The notes beneath the pieces were generated by a model that worked only from the letters and a program-made list of their open reading frames with translations, had not been told where the DNA came from and made no database searches. A DNA stretch of 64,000 nt from Blastococcus_B deserti (GTDB lineage Bacteria > Actinomycetota > Actinomycetes > Mycobacteriales > Geodermatophilaceae). Both the position numbers and the translations under genes were made by a program. Below, piece by piece: positions 9,283 to 18,393 of the stretch (position 1 is its first letter; each line of letters starts with the position of its first letter). The stretch covers positions 310,001 to 374,000 of the forward strand of contig NZ_JBHUHP010000030.1 of NCBI RefSeq assembly GCF_042682525.1, read 5' to 3'.

Positions 9283-10128
9283 ATGAGCGCACCGGGGGAG
9301 GAGGCGCGCCCGACGCCCCCGGTGGCGGACGGCGAGCCGGACGACGCGCCACTCGTGTTCGACCGCCACCTCGTGCTGGAGCAGCTCGGGGGCTGGCGGG
9401 GCATGGTCGACGCCACCCTGCCCACCGTCGCCTTCATCGTGGCCAACTCCCTGGACGGGCTGCGCACGGGCATCTGGGCCGCTCTCGGCGCGGCCCTGCT
9501 GGTATTCCTGCTCCGCCTGGTGCGCCGGGAGAGCGCCCAGCAGGCGGTGAGCGGGCTGTTCGCCGTGGCCATCGCCGTGGCCATCGCCGCGGCCTCCGGC
9601 CAGGCCCGCGACTTCTTCGTGCTGGGCATCGTGCGCAACATCGGCCTGGGCCTCGTGCTGCTCGCCTCGATCGCCTTCCGATGGCCCCTGGTCGGGGTGG
9701 TCGCCGAGTTCCTCGCGCCCAGCCACCTCGGCGCCATGGCCAGCCACTCCCTGCCGGGTCTGCGCCGGCGGTTCGACCAGGCCCGCGCCGTCCTGCACCC
9801 CGGCGGCGAGGACGCCGGCGGGGAGCGTGACCGGCGCGACGCCGATCCCGAGCCCGAGCGGCACTGGCGCGAGGACCCGCGGATGCTGCGGGCCTACAGC
9901 TGGCTGACGGTGCTGTGGGGCGGGGTCTTCGCCCTGCGCGGCATCGTGCAGTGGGTGCTGTACCGGATGTCGGAGGACGACGTCACGGCTCTGGGCACCG
10001 TGTCACTGGTGCTCGGGCTCCCGGTCACGGCCCTCGAGATCGTCGTGACGCTGTGGGTGGTCTCCCGGCTGCACCGCCACCGCAGCGACGACGTCCCCAG
10101 GGCGCCGAAGCGGCCCCCCGCGGCCTGA
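9283..10128 (+). CDS. DUF3159 family membrane protein
   Basis: A 281-residue integral membrane protein with about six hydrophobic segments, for example TLPTVAFIVANSLDG, WAALGAALLVFLLRLV, GLFAVAIAVAIAAAS and the C-terminal VSLVLGLPVTALEIVVTLW. DUF3159 is an actinobacterial family of unknown function. I chose the ATG at 9283 because ggagaggggagc precedes it; an in-frame ATG at 9229 would add 18 residues without a clear ribosome-binding site. It follows the OB-fold gene on the same strand, as in mycobacteria. Confidence 0.88.
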   Translation: MSAPGEEARPTPPVADGEPDDAPLVFDRHLVLEQLGGWRGMVDATLPTVAFIVANSLDGLRTGIWAALGAALLVFLLRLVRRESAQQAVSGLFAVAIAVAIAAASGQARDFFVLGIVRNIGLGLVLLASIAFRWPLVGVVAEFLAPSHLGAMASHSLPGLRRRFDQARAVLHPGGEDAGGERDRRDADPEPERHWREDPRMLRAYSWLTVLWGGVFALRGIVQWVLYRMSEDDVTALGTVSLVLGLPVTALEIVVTLWVVSRLHRHRSDDVPRAPKRPPAA

Positions 10129-10134
10129 ACGGCC

Positions 10135-10180
10135 GGGTCCAGAGGGCTCGCCGCGAGCCTGCGAGCGGTGAGGAGGACCG
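10135..10180 (-). repeat. Dispersed repeat, copy E
   Basis: Reverse-complemented, it reads cctcaccgctcgcaggctcg followed by cggcgagccct, close to the consensus. It fills the 62-base gap between the convergent DUF3159 and trkA genes and may act as a bidirectional terminator. Confidence 0.7.
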
Positions 10181-10190
10181 GGGTCCTCTC

Positions 10191-10865
10191 TCAGACGAGG
10201 TCGGCGCTGTCCGGTGCGAGCACCGTCTTCAGCTGCTCCTCCACCTCGGCGTGGGTGACGAACAGCAGCTCGTCCCCGGCCTCGAGCGGCTCGTCGGGGG
10301 TGGGGGTGATCACGCGGTCGCCGCGGAGGATGGCGGTCAGCACGGTCTCGCGGGGGAGCGGGACCTCGCGCAGCGGCTTGCCGACCCACGGGGTGTCCTC
10401 GGCGAGAGTGATCTCGACCAGGTTGGCCGCCCCCTTGCGGAAGCTCATGAGGCGGACGACGTCGCCGACGGTGACCGCCTCCTCGACCAGGGCCGCGAGC
10501 ACCCGCGGGGTGGAGACGGCGACGTCGACGCCCCACGCCTCGGTGTAGAGCCACTCGTTGCGCGGGTCCTTCACGCGGGCCACCACCCGGTTGACCGCGA
10601 ACTCGGTCTTGGCCAGCAGCGAGACGACGAGGTTCGCCTTGTCGTCGCCGGTGGCCGCGACCACGACGTCGCACGTGGCCAGCTGCGCCTCCTCGAGGGA
10701 GGAGACCTCGCACGCGTCGGCCTGCACCCACTCGGCCCCGGGCACCGCGCGGGTGCGCACCTTGCGGGGGTCCTTCTCGATGAGCATGACGGTGTGGCCG
10801 TTGCCCAGCAGCTCCCCGGCGATGGACCGGCCCACCGCGCCCGCGCCCACGATGGCGACCCTCAT
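10191..10865 (-). CDS. TrkA-type K+ transport regulatory subunit (CeoB-like)
   Basis: A cytoplasmic RCK protein of 224 residues that gates a potassium transporter in response to NAD(H) or nucleotides. The Rossmann motif is MRVAIVGAGAVGRSIAGEL (residues 1-19) with an acidic residue at the end of strand 2 (LIEKD). The TrkA_C domain occupies about 140-215. It is the second of two adjacent trkA genes, separated by 25 bases, and both are divergent from the KimA-like transporter. The pair matches ceoB/ceoC of mycobacteria. Confidence 0.92.
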   Translation of the reverse strand: MRVAIVGAGAVGRSIAGELLGNGHTVMLIEKDPRKVRTRAVPGAEWVQADACEVSSLEEAQLATCDVVVAATGDDKANLVVSLLAKTEFAVNRVVARVKDPRNEWLYTEAWGVDVAVSTPRVLAALVEEAVTVGDVVRLMSFRKGAANLVEITLAEDTPWVGKPLREVPLPRETVLTAILRGDRVITPTPDEPLEAGDELLFVTHAEVEEQLKTVLAPDSADLV

Positions 10866-10890
10866 GCTCGGTTCCCCCGTGCGACCCGCA

Positions 10891-11559
10891 TCAGTGACCG
10901 CCTGCCTGGGGACCGCGCTCCACGACCTCGTGCAGCCGGCCGGCGATCTCGTCGGTGACGGCGACGGTCAGCTGGTCGCCCTCCTGGAGCACGGTGCCCG
11001 ACGTCGGCAGCTGGGCCTCGCCGAAGCGGACCAGCCAGGCGGCGCGAGCACCCGAGGCGCCCTCCAGCTCGCTCAGCCTCCGCCCGACCCAGCTCTCGGT
11101 CACGGTGACCCGCATGAGCACCACCTTGCCGGTGGGTTCGCGCCACAGCTCGCTGACCTTCACCGCGAGCAGCTCGCGGAGCAGGCGGTTCACCGTCCAG
11201 GGGACGGTGGCCACGCTGGGGATGCCCATGCGCTCGTACACCTCGGCTCGCTTGGAGTCGTAGATGCGGGCGACGACGTGCTGGACGCCGAAGGTCTCGC
11301 GGGCCACCCGGGCGCTGATGATGTTGGAGTTGTCACCGCTGCTGACGGCGGCGAAGGCGCCCGCCGAGTCGACGCCGGCGTCGAGGAGGGTCTGCCGGTC
11401 GAAGCCGAGCCCGGTCACCTGGCGGCCGCTGAAGTCCGGGCCGAGCCGGCGGAAGGCCTCCGGGTCCTGGTCGATCACGGCAACGCTGTGGCCGACCTCC
11501 TCGAGCCGGCGCGCGATGGCGGAGCCGACGCGTCCGCAGCCCATCACGACCACGTGCAC
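10891..11559 (-). CDS. TrkA-type K+ transport regulatory subunit (CeoC-like)
   Basis: A second RCK protein, 222 residues, starting at GTG 11559 (VHVVVMGCGRVGSAIARRL), with gggagc upstream. TrkA_N covers residues 1-120 and TrkA_C about 135-215. It is transcribed first and is followed by the CeoB-like gene, so the two probably form a heteromeric gating ring. About 170 bases separate its start from the divergent KimA-like transporter start. Confidence 0.92.
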   Translation of the reverse strand: MHVVVMGCGRVGSAIARRLEEVGHSVAVIDQDPEAFRRLGPDFSGRQVTGLGFDRQTLLDAGVDSAGAFAAVSSGDNSNIISARVARETFGVQHVVARIYDSKRAEVYERMGIPSVATVPWTVNRLLRELLAVKVSELWREPTGKVVLMRVTVTESWVGRRLSELEGASGARAAWLVRFGEAQLPTSGTVLQEGDQLTVAVTDEIAGRLHEVVERGPQAGGH

Positions 11560-11730
11560 GGAGAGCTCCCATGGATCGTCGCGCGGGGCGCCGTCCGTCC
11601 CGCGTACCGGGCGCGAAGCTACACCCGCTCGGCCGCGCGACGCGGGCCTGTCGGGCGGTATCCCCCGGCAGGGCGGGACGCGCCCACCGCAGGCGCTCCG
11701 AGGGGCCGTCGCGTCCGTACCATCGCCGCC

Positions 11731-13773
11731 GTGCCAACGCTGTCCGACCTCGGGCACCTACCGAAGCGGCTCGTCCTCGGCCGAGCCGTTCGCAGCGACC
11801 GGCTCGGCGAGTCGCTCCTGCCCAAGCGCCTCGCCCTGCCCATCTTCGCCAGCGACCCGCTCTCCTCCGTGGCCTACGCCACCCAGGAGATCCTCATCGT
11901 GCTGACGCTGGCGGGAACGGCCTTCCTGTTCCTCGCCCCGTGGCTGGCCGTGGCGGTGGTCCTGCTCCTGGTCACGGTGGTGCTGTCCTACCGCCAGGTG
12001 GTGCGGGCCTATCCCTCGGGCGGCGGGGACTACGAGGTCGCCATGAAGAACCACGGGCAGTTCGCCGGCCTGACCGTGGCGAGCGCCCTGCTGGTCGACT
12101 ACGTGCTCACGGTCGCGGTGTCGGTCTCCGCGGGCACCGACAACATCATCTCCGCCTTCCCGGCGCTGGACGAGCACCGCGTCGCCATCGCCATCGGCCT
12201 GGTGACGCTGCTGGCCGCCGCGAACCTGCGGGGTCTCCGGGAGTCCGGGCGGACGTTCGCCGTCCCGACGTACCTCTTCGTCGCCGGCATCATGGTGATG
12301 ATCGTCACCGGGCTGGTGCGCGACTTCCTCACCGACTCACCCGTGATCGCCGAGAGCGCCTCCTGGTCCATCACGCCGGAGCCCGGCTACGACAACCTCG
12401 GCGGACTGGCCCTGGTGTTCTTCGCCCTGCGGGCGTTCGCCTCCGGGTGCACCGCCCTGACGGGGGTCGAGGCGATCGCCAACGGCGTGCCCGCGTTCAA
12501 GCCACCCAAGAGCAAGAACGCCGCCACCACCCTGGCGGTCATGGGCGGCCTCGCGGCCACCATGTTCGCCGGCGTCACCACGCTGGCCCTGTTCGGGGAC
12601 GTCCGGTACGCGCAGAACCCGTGCGACCTCCAGGGCTTCGTCGACTGCGAGACGGAGCCCCAGCGGACCGTCATCGCCCAGCTCGCGGCCGCCACGTTCG
12701 GGGGCGACACGTCGTTCGGGTTCTTCTACATCCAGGCCGCCACGGCCCTGGTGCTCATCCTCGCGGCCAACACGGCCTTCAACGGCTTCCCCCTGCTCGG
12801 GTCGGTCCTCGCGCAGGACCGGTTCCTTCCGCGGCAGCTGCACACCCGCGGCGACAAGCTCGTCTACAGCAACGGGATCCTGCTGCTCGCCGGGTTCGCC
12901 GGGCTGCTCATCGTCGGCTTCCAGGCCGACGTGAACCGGCTGATCCAGATGTACATCGTGGGTGTCTTCACCAGCTTCACCATCGGCCAATGGGGCATGG
13001 TGCGGCACTGGAACCGCGAGCTGCGGACCGAGGAGGACCCCGCCGCCCGGCGCCGGATCCGCAGGTCGCAGATCATCAACGCGATCGGCGGCAGCCTGAC
13101 GACCACGGTGCTGCTGATCATCGTGGTCACGAAGTTCACCCACGGCGCGTGGCTCGTCCTCCTCGTGATGCCGGTGCTGTTCGTGCTGATGCGGGCCATC
13201 AACCGGCACTACTCCCACGTCGCCGAGCAGCTGACGCCCGATCCGGCCTCGCGCATGCTGCCGAGCAAGGTCCACGCCATCGTGCTGGTGGCCAAGGTGC
13301 ACAAGCCGACGCTGCGGGCGCTGGCCTTCGCCCGCGCCACCCGGCCCGACCAGCTGACCGCCCTCACGGTCAACGTGGACGACGCCGAGACGCGCGCGTT
13401 GCAGGCCGACTGGGAGCGCTACGACATCCCGGTCCCGCTCACCGTGGTGGAGTCGCCGTACCGGGAGATCACCCGGCCGGTCCTCGACTACGTCAAGGCG
13501 ATCCGGCGGGACAGCCCCCGCGAGCTCGTCGTCGTCTTCGTGCCCCAGTACGTCGTCGGTCACTGGTGGGAGAACCTGCTGCACAACCAGAGCGCGCTGC
13601 GGCTCCGGGCCCGGCTGCAGTTCCAGCCCGGCGTCATGATCACCACGGTGCCGTGGCAGCTGGAGAGCTCCATCGGGCGGGACGACGGCGAGGGACGGGC
13701 CGGCGGGCCGGCGCCCGGCGACCTGCGCCGCGGCTTCGCCGACGACGAGCTCGAGAGCACACCGTATGGCTGA
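11731..13773 (+). CDS. KimA-like APC-superfamily potassium transporter (inferred)
   Basis: A 680-residue permease with about 12 membrane segments and a roughly 170-residue cytoplasmic C-terminal domain. It carries residue patterns I recall from the Bacillus K+/H+ symporter KimA: DPLSSVAYATQEILI, LSYRQVVRAYPSGGGDYEV, LLVDYVLTVAVSVSAGTDNI and NLRGLRESG. The GTG at 11731 gives the family N-terminus (a 30-residue amphipathic lead before membrane segment 1). It is often annotated simply as an amino acid permease. The two divergent trkA genes favour potassium as substrate, which is my inference. The next gene starts 8 bases before its stop. Confidence 0.85.
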   Translation: MPTLSDLGHLPKRLVLGRAVRSDRLGESLLPKRLALPIFASDPLSSVAYATQEILIVLTLAGTAFLFLAPWLAVAVVLLLVTVVLSYRQVVRAYPSGGGDYEVAMKNHGQFAGLTVASALLVDYVLTVAVSVSAGTDNIISAFPALDEHRVAIAIGLVTLLAAANLRGLRESGRTFAVPTYLFVAGIMVMIVTGLVRDFLTDSPVIAESASWSITPEPGYDNLGGLALVFFALRAFASGCTALTGVEAIANGVPAFKPPKSKNAATTLAVMGGLAATMFAGVTTLALFGDVRYAQNPCDLQGFVDCETEPQRTVIAQLAAATFGGDTSFGFFYIQAATALVLILAANTAFNGFPLLGSVLAQDRFLPRQLHTRGDKLVYSNGILLLAGFAGLLIVGFQADVNRLIQMYIVGVFTSFTIGQWGMVRHWNRELRTEEDPAARRRIRRSQIINAIGGSLTTTVLLIIVVTKFTHGAWLVLLVMPVLFVLMRAINRHYSHVAEQLTPDPASRMLPSKVHAIVLVAKVHKPTLRALAFARATRPDQLTALTVNVDDAETRALQADWERYDIPVPLTVVESPYREITRPVLDYVKAIRRDSPRELVVVFVPQYVVGHWWENLLHNQSALRLRARLQFQPGVMITTVPWQLESSIGRDDGEGRAGGPAPGDLRRGFADDELESTPYG

Positions 13774-15076
13774 GGACCGCGCTGCCTCCCACCGCTCGCC
13801 GGCTCGCAGCGGGGCTCTGCAGCGGAGCCGGGAGGTCAAGGGCCTGGGATGGGTGGGTTCCGAGTTCGAGGTGACCGTCGGCCCGGTGGCGCACGGCGGT
13901 CACTGCGTGGCCCGGCACGAGGGCCGGGTTGTCTTCGTCCGGCACAGCCTTCCGGGCGAGCGCGTGGTCGTGCGGGTGACCGAGGACCGCCACCCCGGGT
14001 TCTGCCGGGCCGACGCCGTGCAGGTCCTGGAGGCCTCGGCCGAGCGGATGGAGCGGCCCTGCCCCTACAGCGGCCCGGGGAAGTGCGGCGGCTGCGACTG
14101 GCAGCACGTGGTCCCCGCCGAGCAACGACGGCTCAAGGCGGCGGTCGTCCGCGAGCAGCTGGCCCGGGTCGCGGGGCTCGACGACGTGCCCGTGACCGTC
14201 GAGGAGCTGCCCGGGGGGCCGCTGCGCTGGCGCTCGCGGGCGCGCTTCGCCGTCGACCGCACCGGGGCCGCCGGGCTGCGCAAGCACCGGTCGCACGATG
14301 TCGTCGTCCTCGACGACTGCCCGATCACCGTGGAACCGGCGGCCGCCGCGGTGCTGCGGCGGCGCTGGCCCGGCGCGGGGGCGGTCGACGTCTCGATCGA
14401 CTCCACGGGGGCGGTGACCACCACCCGGCTGGACCGGCGAGGCCGGCCGACGTCGAGCCGCGTCGTGCGGCCGGGCGGGGACCTGCCGGAGGAGCCGGTG
14501 GGGCGCGCCGCGCGGCGGGCCGCGGGCCGCGACTGGGAGGTCGAGGGCACCGGGTTCTGGCAGGTGCACCCGGCCGCGGCCGATGCGCTCGTCGCCGCCG
14601 TCGCCGGCTTCGCGGAGGCGCGGCCGGGGGACACCGTGCTGGACCTCTACGCCGGTGCCGGCCTGTTTGGCGGCGCCCTGGCGCCCACCGTGGGGCCGGA
14701 GGGCCGGGTGGTGTGCGTGGAGGCCGACCCGGCGGCGTGCGCCGCGGCCGACGCCAACCTCGCCGCCTTACCGCACGCCGAGGTGTGGCAGGGCGACGTC
14801 GACGCGGGCGGCTTGGCCGAGCTGCTCGGCGAACTGGGCACGCCCGATGTCGTCGTCCTCGACCCGCCGCGGGCCGGCGCCGGCCGGGCGGTCAGCGAGC
14901 TGCTGGCGGGCACCGGCGCGCGGGCCGTCGTCTACGTCGCCTGCGACCCGGCGGCGCTGGCCCGTGACGTCGCGGCCTTCGGCGCGGCCGGGTACCGGCT
15001 GGCCGCCGTGCGCGGCTTCGACGCCTTCCCGATGACCGCGCACGTCGAGTGCGTGGCCCTGCTGGTCCCGGCGTGA
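13766..15076 (+). CDS. TRAM-domain RNA (uracil-5-)methyltransferase, TrmA/RlmD family
   Basis: SAM-dependent enzyme expected to methylate C5 of a uridine in rRNA or tRNA. An N-terminal TRAM domain (about 28-85) is followed by Cys residues of a probable Fe-S site (CPYSGPGKCGGCDWQHV), the SAM-binding motif VLDLYAGAGLFGGAL, the DPPRAGAGR loop, and the catalytic Cys in VVYVACDPAALARD near the C-terminus. The 436-residue frame begins at ATG 13766, overlapping the transporter by 8 bases. Residues about 6-22 (ASHRSPARSGALQRS) are encoded by a copy of the dispersed repeat, so either the N-terminus was extended by it or the true start is further in (near 13840). Confidence 0.9.
   Translation: MAEDRAASHRSPARSGALQRSREVKGLGWVGSEFEVTVGPVAHGGHCVARHEGRVVFVRHSLPGERVVVRVTEDRHPGFCRADAVQVLEASAERMERPCPYSGPGKCGGCDWQHVVPAEQRRLKAAVVREQLARVAGLDDVPVTVEELPGGPLRWRSRARFAVDRTGAAGLRKHRSHDVVVLDDCPITVEPAAAAVLRRRWPGAGAVDVSIDSTGAVTTTRLDRRGRPTSSRVVRPGGDLPEEPVGRAARRAAGRDWEVEGTGFWQVHPAAADALVAAVAGFAEARPGDTVLDLYAGAGLFGGALAPTVGPEGRVVCVEADPAACAAADANLAALPHAEVWQGDVDAGGLAELLGELGTPDVVVLDPPRAGAGRAVSELLAGTGARAVVYVACDPAALARDVAAFGAAGYRLAAVRGFDAFPMTAHVECVALLVPA
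13781..13825 (+). repeat. Dispersed repeat, copy F, inside the 5' end of the methyltransferase gene
   Basis: The stretch accgctcgccggctcgcagc followed by ggggctctgcag aligns with copies B and C2. In the annotated frame it encodes the first residues after MAED. Confidence 0.65.
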
Positions 15077-15078
15077 GG

Positions 15079-15096
15079 GCGGACGTGCTCGTCCGC
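15079..15096 (+). terminator. Short hairpin after the methyltransferase gene
   Basis: gcggacg at 15079-15085 pairs with cgtccgc at 15090-15096 around a tgct loop, immediately after the stop at 15076. It may act as a terminator or 3'-end stabiliser. Confidence 0.45.
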
Positions 15097-15162
15097 TGAC
15101 ACTCCCGTCGCGGTGCCCACCCGCAGGGCGGTGCCGGCCGGGGGACGCGTTAGCGTCTGGGT

Positions 15163-15393
15163 GTGCCCACGTGGGAATACGCCTCCGTCATCACCGCCAA
15201 CGACGCCGAGTCGCAGCGTGCCGGTGTGAGCGTCAAGCTCCCCGGCGGTCAGTCCGAGCGCCAGCAGGGTGACACGAGCTCCGTCCTGAACCGGCTGGGT
15301 GCCGAGGGCTGGGAGCTGGTGAGCTACCACTCCAGCGGCGCCGGTACCTGGGGCTTCGAGCAGTTCTGGCTCAAGCGCCAGTCGACCTCCTGA
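15163..15393 (+). CDS. DUF4177-like small protein
   Basis: A 76-residue protein with a GTG start. It begins PTWEYASVITAND and contains RLGAEGWELVSYHSSGAG, the pattern of the DUF4177 fold (a small beta-alpha-beta domain of unknown function). It stands alone between the methyltransferase and the next small gene. Confidence 0.7.
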   Translation: MPTWEYASVITANDAESQRAGVSVKLPGGQSERQQGDTSSVLNRLGAEGWELVSYHSSGAGTWGFEQFWLKRQSTS

Positions 15394-15427
15394 GCGGGGC
15401 GCCGGACCGTCAGCCGTCCGGTGCAGT

Positions 15428-15814
15428 GTGAGCGACATGGTCAGAGCAGACGACGTCGTGCCGCCGGGCTGGCCCGAGGAGGTGCGCCCGCCGGGCGCTC
15501 CCGACTGGGAACGGACGGCGGTGGCGTGGCTGTTCGACCTCGTCCCGCCCGACTACCGGGCGCACGAGGTGCTGCGCCGCTATCCGGTGCTGCTCGCCCG
15601 GTTCGCCGGTGACCACGTCGCCGCCGGGCTGGAGGCCGCGCGGAAGGGCTGGCGCACGGTGCGCGTCGAGCTGGCCGACCAGCTGCCGGCCGATGCGATC
15701 GAGGCGGCGGTGGCCGCGTACGAGCGCGAGGGTGCGCGCCTGGCGGCGGCCGCCCGCGGCGTCGAGGTGGTGGCCGGGGCGCTGCGGGGAGAGCGGTGGG
15801 TGCCGCGCCTGTAG
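15428..15814 (+). CDS. Conserved hypothetical actinobacterial protein
   Basis: A 128-residue cytoplasmic protein with a GTG start, rich in helices, with no motif I recognise. It reads smoothly from PPGWPEEVRPPGAPDWERTA through WLFDLVPPDYR to the end without low-complexity stretches, and its third-position GC is typical of its neighbours. It lies directly upstream of dxs. Function unknown. Confidence 0.7.
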   Translation: MSDMVRADDVVPPGWPEEVRPPGAPDWERTAVAWLFDLVPPDYRAHEVLRRYPVLLARFAGDHVAAGLEAARKGWRTVRVELADQLPADAIEAAVAAYEREGARLAAAARGVEVVAGALRGERWVPRL

Positions 15815-15934
15815 GCCGACCGGCGCGTGACGCGTCGCGGCGAGCGTCCGCGGAAGAGTGCCGGAGGCCGGCTGAGGTGCATCCGGCCGATTTCCTCGGT
15901 CGGAAGACCCGGCGGAAACGCAGTTACAGTTGAC

Positions 15935-15960
15935 CGGCGGCTGCAGAACAGCTGCCGCCG
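15935..15960 (+). promoter_or_regulatory. 5' leader hairpin ahead of dxs
   Basis: cggcggc (15935-15941) pairs with gccgccg (15954-15960) just upstream of the gagagga ribosome-binding site of dxs. I do not see a known riboswitch core. It may only shape translation initiation. Confidence 0.35.
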
Positions 15961-15982
15961 ACCGAGAGGACACCGCCGAGCC

Positions 15983-17899
15983 GTGCCGCTCCTGCGATCC
16001 CTGCGGGGCCCCGAAGACCTCCGGGCCCTCCCGTCCGAAGCGCTGCCCAACCTGGCCGCGGAGATCCGCGACGCCCTCGTCACCAGCGTCGCGAGGACGG
16101 GCGGGCACCTCGGCCCCAACCTGGGCTGCGTCGAGCTGACGATCGCCCTGCACCGGGTGTTCGAGTCGCCCCGCGAGCCCATCGTCTTCGACACCGGCCA
16201 CCAGGCCTACGTGCACAAGATGCTCACCGGGCGGATCGAGGGCTTCGAGCGGCTGCGTCAGCGGGGCGGCCTCTCGGGGTATCCCAGCCGGGCCGAGAGC
16301 GAGCACGACTGGGTGGAGAACAGCCACGCCTCGACCGCGCTGTCCTACGCCGACGGGCTCGCCAAGGCCTACGCGGTGCGCGGCGACAGCCGCCCGGTCG
16401 TCGCCGTCGTCGGTGACGGTGCCCTGACCGGTGGCATGGCATGGGAGGCGCTCAACAACATCGCTGCCGCGCAGGACCGTCCCGTCGTGATCGTGGTCAA
16501 CGACAACGGCCGGTCGTACTCCCCGACGATCGGGGGCGTGGCCGACGCACTGGCCACCCTGCGGCTGCGGCCGGGGTACGAGGACGCGCTGAACGCCGTG
16601 CGTCAGGCGCTGCACCGCGCTCCGGTGGTGGGGACGGCGCTCTACGACGCGCTGCACGCCATCAAGAAGGGCCTCAAGGACGTCCTGTCGCCCCAGGGCA
16701 TGTTCGAGGACCTCGGTCTGAAGTACGTCGGACCGGTCGACGGGCACGACATCGACATGATGGAGTCGGCGCTGCGGCGGGCCCGCTCGTTCGGCGGCCC
16801 CGTGATCGTGCACGCGGTCACCACCAAGGGTTTCGGCTACCCGCCGGCCGAGACCGACCAGATCGACGCGTGGCACGCCACCGGCACGTTCGACCCCGAC
16901 AGCGGCGCGAGCACCGTCGCCGCGCGCGACTGGACGACGGCCTTCTCCGACGAGCTGGTGCGGATCGGCGCCGAGCGGGCCGACGTCGTCGCGATCACCG
17001 CGGCGATGCTGCACCCGACCGGGCTGGCGGCCTTCGCCGAGCGCTTCCCGGAGCGGACCTTCGACGTCGGCATCGCCGAGCAGCACGCGCTCACCTCGGC
17101 GGCGGGTCTGGCGATGGGTGGGCTGCACCCCGTCGTCGCCGTGTACTCGACGTTCCTCAACCGCGCCTTCGACCAGCTGCTGATGGACGTCGCCCTGCAC
17201 CGGCAGCCGGTGACCGTCGTCCTCGACCGGGCGGGGGTGACCGGCACCGACGGGGCGTCGCACAACGGCATGTGGGACATGTCGATCCTCTCGGTCGTGC
17301 CCGGCCTGCGGCTGGCCGCCCCGCGTGACGAGTCGACCCTGCGCGAGGCACTGCGCGAGGCGCTCGCCGTGACCGACGGCCCCACGGTGGTGCGTTTCCC
17401 GAAGGGGGCGCCGCCCGTGGACGTCCCGGCGCTGGAGCGCCGCGGTCCGGTGGACGTGCTGCGCCGGGGGGAGCGACCGGACGTCCTGCTGGTCGCCGTG
17501 GGGTCGATGGTGCCGATGTGCCTGGCCGTCGCCGAGCGGGCCGCCGACCACGGCATCGAGGTGACGGTGGTCGACCCCCGCTGGGTGCTGCCGATCGCGC
17601 CCGAGCTCGTCGACCTGGCCGCCGGGCACCGGCTGGTCGTCACCGTCGAGGACGGCGGCCGCGCCGGCGGGGTCGGGACCACGCTGACCCAGGCCCTGCA
17701 GGACCGGGACTGCGACGTGCCGGTGCGGGCGGTGGGCCTGCCGCAGCGGTTCTTCGAGCACGGCAGCCGCGCGCAGGTGCTGGCTGACGCGGGGCTCACC
17801 GAGCAGGACGTCGCCCGCCGGATCGCCGAGTGGACCGCCGTGCTCACCGACCGGGCCGAGGACGACGCCGTCGAGCCCGTGGACGGCGCACAGCGGTGA
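15983..17899 (+). CDS. dxs: 1-deoxy-D-xylulose-5-phosphate synthase
   Basis: Thiamine-diphosphate enzyme that condenses pyruvate and glyceraldehyde-3-phosphate, the first step of the MEP isoprenoid pathway. 638 residues from GTG 15983, normal length. Visible elements are FDTGHQAYVHKMLTGR (about 63-78), the ThDP motif GDGALTGGMAWEALNN with NDN, the transketolase central domain (FDVGIAEQHALTSAAGLA with the catalytic Glu) and the C-terminal domain starting near VLLVAVGSMV. Its last bases overlap the start of the thiamine-binding protein gene. The gagagga ribosome-binding site sits 11 bases before the chosen start. Confidence 0.97.
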   Translation: MPLLRSLRGPEDLRALPSEALPNLAAEIRDALVTSVARTGGHLGPNLGCVELTIALHRVFESPREPIVFDTGHQAYVHKMLTGRIEGFERLRQRGGLSGYPSRAESEHDWVENSHASTALSYADGLAKAYAVRGDSRPVVAVVGDGALTGGMAWEALNNIAAAQDRPVVIVVNDNGRSYSPTIGGVADALATLRLRPGYEDALNAVRQALHRAPVVGTALYDALHAIKKGLKDVLSPQGMFEDLGLKYVGPVDGHDIDMMESALRRARSFGGPVIVHAVTTKGFGYPPAETDQIDAWHATGTFDPDSGASTVAARDWTTAFSDELVRIGAERADVVAITAAMLHPTGLAAFAERFPERTFDVGIAEQHALTSAAGLAMGGLHPVVAVYSTFLNRAFDQLLMDVALHRQPVTVVLDRAGVTGTDGASHNGMWDMSILSVVPGLRLAAPRDESTLREALREALAVTDGPTVVRFPKGAPPVDVPALERRGPVDVLRRGERPDVLLVAVGSMVPMCLAVAERAADHGIEVTVVDPRWVLPIAPELVDLAAGHRLVVTVEDGGRAGGVGTTLTQALQDRDCDVPVRAVGLPQRFFEHGSRAQVLADAGLTEQDVARRIAEWTAVLTDRAEDDAVEPVDGAQR

Positions 17900-18180
17900 C
17901 GGTGATCGCGGAGGTCCAGGTGGCCCCGTCGCCGCCGGGGACGCCGGAGGACCCGCACGCCCACGTGGAGGCCGCCATCGCGGTGATCCAGGCGTCGGGA
18001 CTCCGCTACGAGGTGGGCGCGCTGGGCACCACCCTCGAGGGCGAGGCCGACCAGGTGTGGGCGACGCTGCGGGCTGCGCACGAGGCGATGCTGGCGGCGG
18101 GCGCCACCGGTGGCCTCTCGCACATCAAGGTCGCCTCGGTGAACCGCACGATGGACAGCCTCACCGCCAAGTTCCGCTGA
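17896..18180 (+). CDS. MTH1187-family thiamine-binding protein
   Basis: A 94-residue protein with the ferredoxin-like YqgV/MTH1187 fold (DUF77), members of which bind thiamine or HMP. It begins VTVIAEVQVAPSPPGTPEDP and contains VIQASGLRYEVGALGTTLEG, characteristic of the family. The GTG start overlaps the dxs stop (gtga), so it is probably cotranslated with dxs, a thiamine-diphosphate enzyme, which fits a thiamine-related role. Confidence 0.85.
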   Translation: MTVIAEVQVAPSPPGTPEDPHAHVEAAIAVIQASGLRYEVGALGTTLEGEADQVWATLRAAHEAMLAAGATGGLSHIKVASVNRTMDSLTAKFR

Positions 18181-18311
18181 TCCAAGGCACGGCGATCCGC
18201 CGGATCGCCGCGACCACGGATGGTCCCCGACGCAGCCGAGACGTTGCGTCCTGCCTCCGCGGACCCGTCCGGGGCCCACTCGGCACGACCTCCCGGGGCT
18301 CGACGCGACGA

Positions 18312-18347
18312 CGGCCCGGGCCCCTCAACGCCGAGGGAGCCGGGCCG
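18312..18347. terminator. Bidirectional hairpin terminator
   Basis: cggcccgg (18312-18319) pairs with ccgggccg (18340-18347), with further partial pairing inside (ccctc with gaggg). It lies between the convergent thiamine-binding protein gene and the ABC ATPase gene. Confidence 0.65.
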
Positions 18348-18393
18348 CCGGGTTCGTGCTCGGGTGCCGGCGGGGTCCGCCGGCCGGGGGACC

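Noticed and set aside
15410..17761. 783-codon minus-strand frame opposite dxs
   Set aside because: It is a shadow of dxs: His/Arg/Gly/Val-rich with no domain, no ribosome-binding site, and the opposite strand has clear Dxs motifs.
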